NCBI RefSeq assembly: GCF_014649035.1
Contig: NZ_BMSG01000014.1
Coordinates: forward strand, 110,804 to 174,803
Reading direction: 5' to 3'
DNA: 64,000 nucleotides
Source: Streptomyces sindenensis
Lineage (GTDB): Bacteria > Actinomycetota > Actinomycetes > Streptomycetales > Streptomycetaceae
The translations under genes and the position numbers were made by a program. Positions 7,465-15,463 of this stretch are shown here, piece after piece. How positions within the stretch are numbered: position 1 is the first letter of the stretch; every line of letters begins with the position of its first letter. The notes beneath the pieces are model-generated. The model worked only from the letters and a program-made list of their open reading frames with translations. It was not told the DNA's origin and made no database searches.

Positions 7465-10400
7465 ATGCAGATCCGGCTGACCGTCCTCGCGCCGCGCAGC
7501 GGCCAGACCCCGGCGCGCACCTGCGACGTGCTCGTGACCGCACCCGCCGGGACGGCGCTGGCCGCCGTGGCCTCCCAGCTGGCCGCCGCCGTGTCGGGAC
7601 CCGAGAGCTCCCAGGGCGGTGGGGCGGTCGTGCTCTTCGCCGGGCGGGACCGGCTGGACGGCCACCGCATCGCGCTGGGGGAGCCGCCCCTGGTGGACGG
7701 CGCGGTCCTCTCGCTCCAGGTCCCCGGCGAGGACGAGGCGACGGACGACGCCGTTCCGGCCCAGCTCCATGTGGTCGCGGGCCCCGACGCGGGCGGTGTC
7801 CACCTGCTGCACGGCGGGCAGATCAGGATCGGCCGGTCCGCCGACGCGGACGTTCCGCTCGACGACCCGGACGTCTCCCGGCTGCACTGCGCGGTGTCGG
7901 TCGCCGACGACGGCCGGGTCTCGGTCGCCGACCTCGGTTCGACGAACGGCACCTCGCTGGACGGCGTCGAGGTGCGGGAGCGGCCGGTCCGCCTCACTCC
8001 CGGCGCGCTGCTGCGGCTCGGCGAATCCACGCTCCGCCTCACCTCGGGCTCCCGTCCGACGACGCTGCCGACCGCCCCGGACGGGGAGGGGCACCTGCGG
8101 GTGACCCGCGCCGAGACGGGGGCGGCCGCCCCGGACCGGGGCACGGGCGCGCCCCTCGCCGCACGCGCCCTTGACCACGGCGGCCAGGGCCCCGGCCCCG
8201 CGTACGGCGCGCCCGCCGCATCCCCCTTCGCCTCCGCGGGGCCCTCCGGGGCGTACGGGGACCCGGAGCCGTCCTTCGACGAGGCGGCCCCCTGGCCGGA
8301 GCACGCCGAGGCCGGTCCCGGCGCGTACGCGGGCGGCGGCGCCCACGCCCGCGGCGAGGAGTTCGCCGAGGCTCCGGCGCCCCGGCGCGGCATAGGGGCC
8401 TGGGCCAGGCGGCTCAAAGGCGGCGCGAAGGGCGAGCGGACAGCGCGCCCGGCGGCCGGAGCCGGAGCCGGCGAGCAGGCCGACGCGCACGGGTCTGCCG
8501 GTACCCCGGCCGCCCCGGGCACCCGGGCGGCGTACGGATCATCGCCGTACGGAACCGGTGCCCACGACACCGGGGCGCGGGGCCCCGGCGGACACGGCTC
8601 CGGCGCGGGTTCCTCCGGCGTTCCGGGCGGCGGGTCCGCCGATCCGGCCGGCGGGCCGTCCGGGGCCGCGCACCTCGCCTCACCGGCCTCCCCCGGCTCC
8701 CCCTTCTCCGCCCTGCCCTCCGCCCCCGAGGGCACCTGGCCGGACCCCGCGGCCGTGCTGCTGACCGCGCTCGGCCCCGGGCCCCGGCTCTGGGAGCGCC
8801 ACCCGAGCCACCCGGAGGCCCTGGTGGTGCGGCTCGGCACGACCGACCGGGCCGAGGTGCCCGCCGTGCCGGTGACCGTGGGGCTGCGGGAGGCCGGTTC
8901 GCTCGGGCTCGCCGGTCCGCGCGCCCGGCTGGCGGGTCTGGCCCGCGCGACGGTGGCGCAGCTCGCCGCGCTGCACTCCCCGTTCGACCTGGAGATCGTC
9001 CTGATCTCCACGGACCGGTCCCGCACGCTGGAGGAGCGGCGGCGCGAGTGGTCCTGGCTGGGGTGGCTGCCGCATCTGCGCCCGACGCACGGGCAGGACT
9101 GCCGGCTGCTCCTCGCGTACGACCGTGAGCAGGCGGAGGCCCGCGCGGCCGAGCTGGTGCGCCGCCTCGACGAGGGCCCCCTCGGTCACGGCTGGCCGCA
9201 TCTGGACCGGGCGGCGGTGGCCGAGGCCGCCCGCGCCCACGCGGGCCCGCACACGGTGGTCGTCCTGGACGGCGACCCGGGTACGGCGTTCCTGCGCGAG
9301 TCCACGGCGCGGCTGGCCGGGGCGGGCGCGGCGGCCGGGATCCATCTGATCTGCCTGGCCGAGACCCCGGCCGCCTCCCCCACCTCGCCGGTGGCCGCGA
9401 CGTACGAGGCCGCCTGCCGCGGCTCCATCGCCTTCCGGGAGTGCGGGGCCGTCGCGATGCTGAGCGGCGACGTCGCCACGGCGTTGCGCCTGCTGCGTAC
9501 GGCGGGCGGACAGGCCGCGGGGCACGGGACGGTGGCCGCGGTGGACGCGGTGTCGGCGGCCTGGGCCGAGCGGTTCGGGCGGGCGCTCGCCCCGCTGCGC
9601 GAGGAGGGCTCGGCCGCGCTGGCGGGCCGGCCGACGACCGCGGCGCTGCCGCCGTCCGCCCGGCTGCTGGACGAGCTGGGGCTGGCCCGCGCCACCCCGG
9701 CGTCACTGATGGCCCGCTGGGCGTCCACGGCGGAGGCCCAGCCGGGCGCTTCGGCACCCCGGGCGGCCGCCGCCCCCCAGCCCCGCACCGAACTGGACAG
9801 CCCCAACTCCGGGCGCACCCTCAGCGCGGGCCCGCGCGTCGGTCCCCAGCGCACGGCGGCCTCCCCGCACCACGACTCCGGCCGCACGCCGTACCCGGCC
9901 GCGGGAGCCCCCGACCCGGACCGCACCCCGTACCCGCCACTGGCCTCCAGGGACTCCGGCCGCACGCCCTACCCCCCGCCGGAATCCCGCGACTCCGGCC
10001 GTACGCCCTACCCCTCGCCGGAAACCCGCGACTCCGGCCGCACGCCCCACCCCTCGCTGGAATCCCGCGACTCCGGCCGTACGCCCTACCCCTCGCCGGA
10101 AACCCGCGACTCCGGCCGCACGCCCTACCCGCCCCTGAACTCCCGCGACTCCGAGCGCACGCCGCACCTGGGCGCCCAGCGTTCCGGACCGGGGCGCGGC
10201 GCGGCGAACGGCTCCGGCTCCGAGGCGGGCGTCGGTGCACGGGAGCGGGGCGAAGCCGTCACTCCGGCGTCCGGCTCCGGTTCCGGCGGGGCCGCCCCCG
10301 TCCACGCCGGTCGGCCCGTCCTCGTGCTCGGGGCCGGCCCCCGGGGCCCGCTCAGCGTCGATCTCGCCGACGAGGGCCCGCACCTGCTGATCGAGGGCCC

Positions 10401-11370
10401 TCCGGGCAGCGGCCGCACGGAGCTGCTCCGGGCCGTCGCCGCCTCGCTCGCCTCCGCGGCCCGGCCCGACCGGCTCGGCATCCTCCTCGTCGACGGCTCC
10501 GGCGGCGAACAGGGCGAGCGCGGCGAGGGCCTGCTCCCCTGTACGGAGCTGCCGCATGTCTTCACCCACCTCGTGGCGTCCGACCCGGTCCGGATGCGGG
10601 AGTTCGCGCAGGCGCTCGGCGGCGAGCTGAAGCGGCGCGCCGAGCTGCTCGGCGAGCTGGACTTCGCGGCCTGGCACGAGCGCCACGGGCAGCAGGAGAC
10701 CCAGCGGGGCTCCGGCCCCCGCGTCGTGGGCCAGCGTCCGCCGAGCGGCGCCGAGCACCGGGGCGATCTGGACTCCCCGGCCAGCGGCACCCTGCGGCTG
10801 CGCCCGGCCGCCGCGCGGTCGGCGGACCCGGGCCCGTCCCCGCTGCCCCGCCTCGTCGTCCTCGCCGACGACTTCGACGCGCTGGTCGCCCCGGCGCTCG
10901 GCTCCCCCGGCCGGCCCGCCGCCGGTTCGGTGGTGCGGGCGCTGGAGGCCGTGGCCCGGGACGGCGGGCGGCTCGGGGTGCACCTGGTCGCCACCTCCGC
11001 GCGCCCCGACCGCACCGAGGACACCGAACTGGCCCGGGGCGCCCGGCTGCGCATCGTGCTGGACGCCCCGGTGCTGCCGCCGTCCCCGGACGAACCGGCC
11101 CCCGGCCGGGGCAGGCTGGGGCACCCGGACGGCCGGGTGACGCCGTTCCAGGGCGGCAGGGTCACCGGCCGCATCCCGCGTACGGCGACACTCCGGCCGA
11201 CGGTCGTCCCGCTGGAGTGGGAGCGGATGGGCGATCCGCCGACCCGGCGCCCGGTCCGGGAGCTGGGCAACGGGCCGACCGACCTCGCGCTGCTCGCCAG
11301 CGCCCTGGAGCGCGCGGCCCGCTCGGTGAACGCCGAACGGCTGCCCGCGCTGGTCCCGTTCACCACCTGA
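7465..11370 (+). CDS. FHA-domain FtsK/SpoIIIE-like protein
   Basis: A 1301-residue protein. A ubiquitin-like N-terminus is followed by an FHA domain (about residues 105-180) with the phospho-Thr pocket residues GRS, SRLH and STNGTSLDG. A long Pro/Gly/Ala-rich disordered region precedes a ferredoxin-like first ATPase-related region (about 430-760). Eight 13-residue repeats of the type DSGRTPYP span 804-907. A P-loop region (about 975-1230) has GPPGSGRT in place of a Walker A GxxGxGKS/T and a Walker-B-like LVVLADDFDAL. The order FHA then FtsK/SpoIIIE modules resembles type VII secretion EssC proteins without their membrane helices. The start ATG (MQIRLTVLAP) has GAAGGGA about 12 bases upstream. 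Its position opposite two Ser/Thr kinases suggests it reads their phosphorylations. Confidence 0.88.
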   Translation: MQIRLTVLAPRSGQTPARTCDVLVTAPAGTALAAVASQLAAAVSGPESSQGGGAVVLFAGRDRLDGHRIALGEPPLVDGAVLSLQVPGEDEATDDAVPAQLHVVAGPDAGGVHLLHGGQIRIGRSADADVPLDDPDVSRLHCAVSVADDGRVSVADLGSTNGTSLDGVEVRERPVRLTPGALLRLGESTLRLTSGSRPTTLPTAPDGEGHLRVTRAETGAAAPDRGTGAPLAARALDHGGQGPGPAYGAPAASPFASAGPSGAYGDPEPSFDEAAPWPEHAEAGPGAYAGGGAHARGEEFAEAPAPRRGIGAWARRLKGGAKGERTARPAAGAGAGEQADAHGSAGTPAAPGTRAAYGSSPYGTGAHDTGARGPGGHGSGAGSSGVPGGGSADPAGGPSGAAHLASPASPGSPFSALPSAPEGTWPDPAAVLLTALGPGPRLWERHPSHPEALVVRLGTTDRAEVPAVPVTVGLREAGSLGLAGPRARLAGLARATVAQLAALHSPFDLEIVLISTDRSRTLEERRREWSWLGWLPHLRPTHGQDCRLLLAYDREQAEARAAELVRRLDEGPLGHGWPHLDRAAVAEAARAHAGPHTVVVLDGDPGTAFLRESTARLAGAGAAAGIHLICLAETPAASPTSPVAATYEAACRGSIAFRECGAVAMLSGDVATALRLLRTAGGQAAGHGTVAAVDAVSAAWAERFGRALAPLREEGSAALAGRPTTAALPPSARLLDELGLARATPASLMARWASTAEAQPGASAPRAAAAPQPRTELDSPNSGRTLSAGPRVGPQRTAASPHHDSGRTPYPAAGAPDPDRTPYPPLASRDSGRTPYPPPESRDSGRTPYPSPETRDSGRTPHPSLESRDSGRTPYPSPETRDSGRTPYPPLNSRDSERTPHLGAQRSGPGRGAANGSGSEAGVGARERGEAVTPASGSGSGGAAPVHAGRPVLVLGAGPRGPLSVDLADEGPHLLIEGPPGSGRTELLRAVAASLASAARPDRLGILLVDGSGGEQGERGEGLLPCTELPHVFTHLVASDPVRMREFAQALGGELKRRAELLGELDFAAWHERHGQQETQRGSGPRVVGQRPPSGAEHRGDLDSPASGTLRLRPAAARSADPGPSPLPRLVVLADDFDALVAPALGSPGRPAAGSVVRALEAVARDGGRLGVHLVATSARPDRTEDTELARGARLRIVLDAPVLPPSPDEPAPGRGRLGHPDGRVTPFQGGRVTGRIPRTATLRPTVVPLEWERMGDPPTRRPVRELGNGPTDLALLASALERAARSVNAERLPALVPFTT
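9874..10185 (+). repeat. Eight 39-bp tandem coding repeats
   Basis: Eight in-register 39-bp units encode 13-residue blocks starting Asp-Ser-Gly-Arg-Thr-Pro-Tyr-Pro (variants DPDRTPYP, DSGRTPHP, DSERTPHL). Each unit keeps Arg-Thr-Pro. The middle units differ by only a few bases, so the array expanded recently. Confidence 0.93.
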
Positions 11371-11569
11371 ACCCGCGGGGACGGCTCACCCGCCCCGGGG
11401 GCAGGCTTCCGACATGCCCTGACATGACGTCACGAGGCGATCACGATAGGCCTGTTGGGGCCACCGGCGGTATTGCGGGGCCCGTGCGCCGGGCGTAGGA
11501 CTGTGCGCACGGACGACGCGGTCCGGGCATGTGACGTGGCCGGGCGCGCAGGAAAGAAACGGGGCAGGA

Positions 11570-12934
11570 ATGCGCACAACCCTCTCGATACGCAGGACCG
11601 CGATCGTGTTCGCGGCGGTCGGCGCTCTGGCGCTCACCGGCTGCGGGGGCGACGGCGACGGCAAGAAGAAGTCGGGCGGCGACTCCGGCAAGGGCACGGA
11701 CAGCGCGTCCACGGTCGACCTGCCGAAGCTGGACGGGGAGAAGGTCTCCGTCGCCGCGGTCTGGACCGGGCCCGAGCAGGCCAACTTCACCAAGGTGCTG
11801 GATGAGTTCGAGAAGCGAACGGGCGCGGACGTCACGTTCGTCCCGGCGCAGGACCCGATCATCAACTTCCTCGGTACCAAGATCGCGGGCAAGCAGCCGC
11901 CGGACGTGGCGATGATCCCGCAGGTCGGCGCGATCCAGCAGGCGGCCGCGAAGAAGTGGGCCAAGCCGGTCGGCGCCGAGGCGAAGGCCCAGCTCGCCAA
12001 GAACTACGCCCAGGTCTGGCAGGACCTCGGTGCGGTCGACGGCACCCAGTACGGGGTGTACTTCAAGGCCGCCAACAAGTCCCTGATCTGGTACAACGCC
12101 GCCGCGTTCGACAACGCGGGGGCGAGCGAGCCGAAGACCTGGAAGGACTTCCTCACCACCGCCGAGACGGTGGGCGCCTCCGGCGTCACCCCGGTCTCGG
12201 TGGGCGGCGCGGACGGCTGGACGCTGACCGACTGGTTCGAGAACGTCTACCTCTCGCAGGCGGGCCCGGAGAAGTACGACCAGCTGGCGAAGCACGAGAT
12301 CCCGTGGACCGACCCGTCCGTGAAGGACGCGCTGACCACGCTGGCCGAGCTGTTCGGAAAGCCGGAGCTGATCGCGGGCGGGGCGGACGGGGCGCTCCAG
12401 ACGGAGTTCCCGGCCTCCGTGACCCAGACCTTCACCGGGGGCGACCAGCCCAAGGGCGCGATGGTCTTCGAGGGTGACTTCGTCGCCGTCAACATCGCGC
12501 AGACCGAGGCGAAGATCGGTACGGACGCCAAGGTGTTCCCGTTCCCCGCGGTCGGCGCGGACTCGCCCGTGGTGACCGGCGGCGACGCGGCGGTGGCGCT
12601 GAAGGACAGCAAGGGCGCGCAGGCGCTGCTGACCTGGCTGGCGTCGGCGGACGCGGCGAAGATCTGGGCCGAGGCGGGCGGGTTCATCTCCCCGAACAAG
12701 AGCCTGGACCTGAAGGCGTACCCGAACGAGGTGCAGCGCACCATGGCGCAGGCGCTGATCGACGCGGGTGACGACGTCCGGTTCGACATGTCCGACCAGG
12801 CCCCGCAGTCGTTCGGCGGGACGCCCGGGGCGGGCGAGTGGAAGATCCTCCAGGACTTCCTGAAGAACCCGAAGGACATCGCGGGGACCCAGAAGAAACT
12901 GGAGTCCGAAGCGGTCAAGGCGTACAAGAGCTGA
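11570..12934 (+). CDS. Sugar ABC transporter substrate-binding lipoprotein
   Basis: A 454-residue extracellular binding protein of the family-1 (maltose/oligosaccharide) type. A lipoprotein signal peptide ends in the lipobox ALTGC (Cys at about residue 24), followed by a Gly/Lys/Ser-rich tether. The mature part starts with the usual VSVAAVWTGPEQANFTKVLDEF pattern and keeps the WYNAAAFDNAG motif. The ligand is unknown; similarity to alpha-glucoside binders is only an impression. It is followed after 4 bp by two permease genes. No ATPase gene is present, which is normal for Streptomyces sugar importers that share the MsiK ATPase. The ATG is in frame and has GCAGGA just before it. Confidence 0.9.
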   Translation: MRTTLSIRRTAIVFAAVGALALTGCGGDGDGKKKSGGDSGKGTDSASTVDLPKLDGEKVSVAAVWTGPEQANFTKVLDEFEKRTGADVTFVPAQDPIINFLGTKIAGKQPPDVAMIPQVGAIQQAAAKKWAKPVGAEAKAQLAKNYAQVWQDLGAVDGTQYGVYFKAANKSLIWYNAAAFDNAGASEPKTWKDFLTTAETVGASGVTPVSVGGADGWTLTDWFENVYLSQAGPEKYDQLAKHEIPWTDPSVKDALTTLAELFGKPELIAGGADGALQTEFPASVTQTFTGGDQPKGAMVFEGDFVAVNIAQTEAKIGTDAKVFPFPAVGADSPVVTGGDAAVALKDSKGAQALLTWLASADAAKIWAEAGGFISPNKSLDLKAYPNEVQRTMAQALIDAGDDVRFDMSDQAPQSFGGTPGAGEWKILQDFLKNPKDIAGTQKKLESEAVKAYKS

Positions 12935-12938
12935 CGCC

Positions 12939-14321
12939 GTGACGACAGCGACCGCTGGGGGCGCCGGTGCGGCGCCCCCGGCCGACGGCACGAGTCCGGG
13001 CCCGTCCCCCGACCCGAAGAAGCCCGGCCGGAGCGTGACCGGCACCCGCAGGGTCGTCGCGGCGGTGTTCCTGCTGCCCGCGCTGGTGCTGCTCGGTGCA
13101 CTGGTGCTCTACCCGATCGGGTATTCGGTCTACCGGTCCTTCTTCGACCAGGCCGGTACGGGCTTCGCCGGGTTCGACAACTACACCGCTCTGTTCACCG
13201 ACGACACGATCCTCACGGCGGTGAAGAACAACGCGATCTGGGTGGTCTTCGCCCCGACGGTCGCCACCGCGCTGGGGCTGATCTTCGCGGTGCTGACCGA
13301 ACGGATCCGCTGGGGCACCGCGTTCAAGCTGATCGTCTTCATGCCGATGGCGATCTCGATGCTGGCGGCGGGCATCATCTTCCGGCTGGTGTACGACCAG
13401 GCCCCCGAGCGCGGGGTGGCCAACGCGGTGGCGGTGAGCGTGCACGACACGTTCAACGAGTCCGCCGGTTTCCCGAAGGCCCGCCCGCTGCCCGTCCACC
13501 CGCTGGAGAAGGCGGCCGGCGGGGCGTTCGTGTCCAAGGAGCCGATCCGGGCGGGCGAGCCGCTGCGGGTACCGCTGGTCGGCGTGGCCCCGGCGAAGAT
13601 GCCCGGCGACGCACGGCCGGCCGAGGGCGCGCCCACGGCCTCCGGGGACACGATCTCCGGTACGGCGTGGCTGGACTTCACCCGGGGCGGCGGCGGGAAA
13701 CCGAACGTCGTCGACCCGAAGGAGCTGGGGCTCAAGGGCCTGAAGGTCGAGGCGGTGAAGGACGGCGAGGTCGTCGCCACCGCGACGGCGGGGGCGGACG
13801 GGGTGTTCACCCTGCCCGCCTCGGCGGACGGCGCCCAACTCCGGCTGCCAGCCGACAACTTCCGCGAGCCGTACAACGGCGTCGACTGGCTCGGCCCGTC
13901 CCTCGTGACGCCCGGGATCATCGGCAGTTACGTGTGGATGTGGGCCGGGTTCGCCATGGTGCTGATCGCCGCCGGCCTGGCCGGCCTGCCGCGCGAGCTG
14001 CTGGAGGCGGCCCGGGTGGACGGGGCCAACGAGTGGCAGGTGTTCCGCCGGATCACGGTGCCGATGCTGGCGCCGGTGCTCGCGGTGGTCCTGGTGACGC
14101 TGATGATCAACGTGCTGAAGGTCTTCGACCTGGTGTTCATCATCGCGCCGGGCTCCTCCCAGGACGACGCGAACGTCCTGGCACTCCAGCTCTACCGGTC
14201 CTCGTTCGGCACGGACGCGGACCTGGGGATCGGCAGCGCGATCGCGGTGCTCCTGCTGCTGCTGGTGATCCCGGTGATGCTGGTCAACATCCGCCGGATC
14301 CGGAAGGAGGGACGGCGATGA
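12939..14321 (+). CDS. Sugar ABC permease (MalF type) with inserted B-type domain
   Basis: A 460-residue inner component of the importer. The cytoplasmic N-tail is Pro-rich. Transmembrane helices lie at about 37-60, 98-120 and 127-150, then resume at about 325-350, 378-402 and 430-450. The cytoplasmic EAA loop that contacts the ATPase is present (EAARVDGANEWQVFRR, about 356-371). Between helices 3 and 4 is an extra extracellular region of about 160 residues (155-320). Its core (about 238-305; GTAWLDF, GLKGLKVEAVKDG, TAGADGVFTLP) looks like an SdrD/Cna B-type beta sandwich. MalF of E. coli also has a large periplasmic loop at this point, but of a different fold. The start is GTG, 4 bp after the binding-protein gene. 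Confidence 0.9.
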   Translation: MTTATAGGAGAAPPADGTSPGPSPDPKKPGRSVTGTRRVVAAVFLLPALVLLGALVLYPIGYSVYRSFFDQAGTGFAGFDNYTALFTDDTILTAVKNNAIWVVFAPTVATALGLIFAVLTERIRWGTAFKLIVFMPMAISMLAAGIIFRLVYDQAPERGVANAVAVSVHDTFNESAGFPKARPLPVHPLEKAAGGAFVSKEPIRAGEPLRVPLVGVAPAKMPGDARPAEGAPTASGDTISGTAWLDFTRGGGGKPNVVDPKELGLKGLKVEAVKDGEVVATATAGADGVFTLPASADGAQLRLPADNFREPYNGVDWLGPSLVTPGIIGSYVWMWAGFAMVLIAAGLAGLPRELLEAARVDGANEWQVFRRITVPMLAPVLAVVLVTLMINVLKVFDLVFIIAPGSSQDDANVLALQLYRSSFGTDADLGIGSAIAVLLLLLVIPVMLVNIRRIRKEGRR

Positions 14322-15259
14322 GCAGCGCACCGGATGTGAACACCGCCCGCATCGGCCGCCAGAAGGCGGTCTCCCGCAAGCCGGGCGCCCCTGAAGCACC
14401 CAAGGCGAAGCAGTCCCTCGGGGCCAGGATCGCCGCCCGCGCGGGCGGCGGGGTGATGCGGGTCTTCCTGGTCCTGGTCGCCCTGTTCTGGCTGATGCCC
14501 ACGATCGGACTGCTGCTGTCCTCGCTGCGCGGTCCGCAGGACATCGCGGCGACCGGCTGGTGGAAGATCTTCACCGTCCCGTCCGAGCTGACCTTCGAGA
14601 ACTACCAGCGGCTGCTGGACAACTCGACGATCACGGGCTCGCTCGGCAGCACCATCATGATCACCGTCCCCTCCACTCTGCTGGTGGTGCTGATCGGGTC
14701 GTTCGCCGGATACGCCTTCGCCTGGATGGATTTCCCCGGCCGGGACTGGCTGTTCCTGCTGGTCGTCGGGTTGCTCGTGGTGCCGGTGCAGGTCGCGCTG
14801 ATCCCGGTCTCCGAACTGTTCGGCACCATCGGGATCTTCGAGACGACGCTCGGGGTGGTGCTGTTCCACACGGCGTTCGGCCTGCCGTTCGCGATCTTCC
14901 TGCTGCGGAACTTCTTCGCGGAGATCCCGCGCGAACTCCTGGAGGCCGCCCGGCTCGACGGGGCGGGCGAGATCCGGCTCTTCACCCGGGTCGTGATGCC
15001 CCTGGGCGGTCCGGCGATCGCCTCGCTCGGCATCTTCCAGTTCCTGTGGGTGTGGAACGACATGCTGGTCGCCCTGATCTTCGCGGACTCCGGGTCGCCG
15101 CCGATCACCGTGGCGCTCCAGCAGCAGGTACGCCAGTTCGGCAACAACATCGACGTGCTCGCGCCCGGCGCGTTCGTGTCGATGGTGATCCCGCTGGCGG
15201 TGTTCTTCGCCTTCCAGCGGCAGTTCGTCTCCGGCGTGATGGCGGGCGCGGTCAAGTAG
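14318..15259 (+). CDS. Sugar ABC permease (MalG type)
   Basis: A 313-residue second permease of the importer. The ATG overlaps the previous stop (ATGA), with AAGGAGG upstream, so translation is coupled. There is a short basic cytoplasmic tail, six predicted helices and an EAA loop EAARLDGAGEIRLFTR in the usual place before the last helices. MalG-type subunits pair with MalF-type subunits in the membrane and bind the ATPase dimer. A strong hairpin follows, so this is the end of a three-gene operon. The substrate is unknown. Confidence 0.93.
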   Translation: MSSAPDVNTARIGRQKAVSRKPGAPEAPKAKQSLGARIAARAGGGVMRVFLVLVALFWLMPTIGLLLSSLRGPQDIAATGWWKIFTVPSELTFENYQRLLDNSTITGSLGSTIMITVPSTLLVVLIGSFAGYAFAWMDFPGRDWLFLLVVGLLVVPVQVALIPVSELFGTIGIFETTLGVVLFHTAFGLPFAIFLLRNFFAEIPRELLEAARLDGAGEIRLFTRVVMPLGGPAIASLGIFQFLWVWNDMLVALIFADSGSPPITVALQQQVRQFGNNIDVLAPGAFVSMVIPLAVFFAFQRQFVSGVMAGAVK

Positions 15260-15328
15260 CTCGCACCGCAAGGCGGTGCGCCCTCGACGGCGTACCGCCG
15301 CATACGTACGGCTGTACGTCAACACGGA

Positions 15329-15356
15329 GCGGCCCGGTTCCCCGGAACCGGGCCGC
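15329..15356 (+). terminator. Terminator after the sugar importer operon
   Basis: A perfect 13-bp stem (15329-15341 with 15344-15356) with only 2 bases between the arms lies 70 bp after the last permease gene. A smaller hairpin (GCACCGC with GCGGTGC) directly follows the stop codon. Confidence 0.8.
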
Positions 15357-15463
15357 TTCGGCGTCCGGGCCCCCCGATTGCCTCACCCGGCGTAACCCTG
15401 TCATTCCATCCGACGTTTGCGCTCTGCCTGGATTTCCGCGAACGATCGACCCATGGATGTGTA

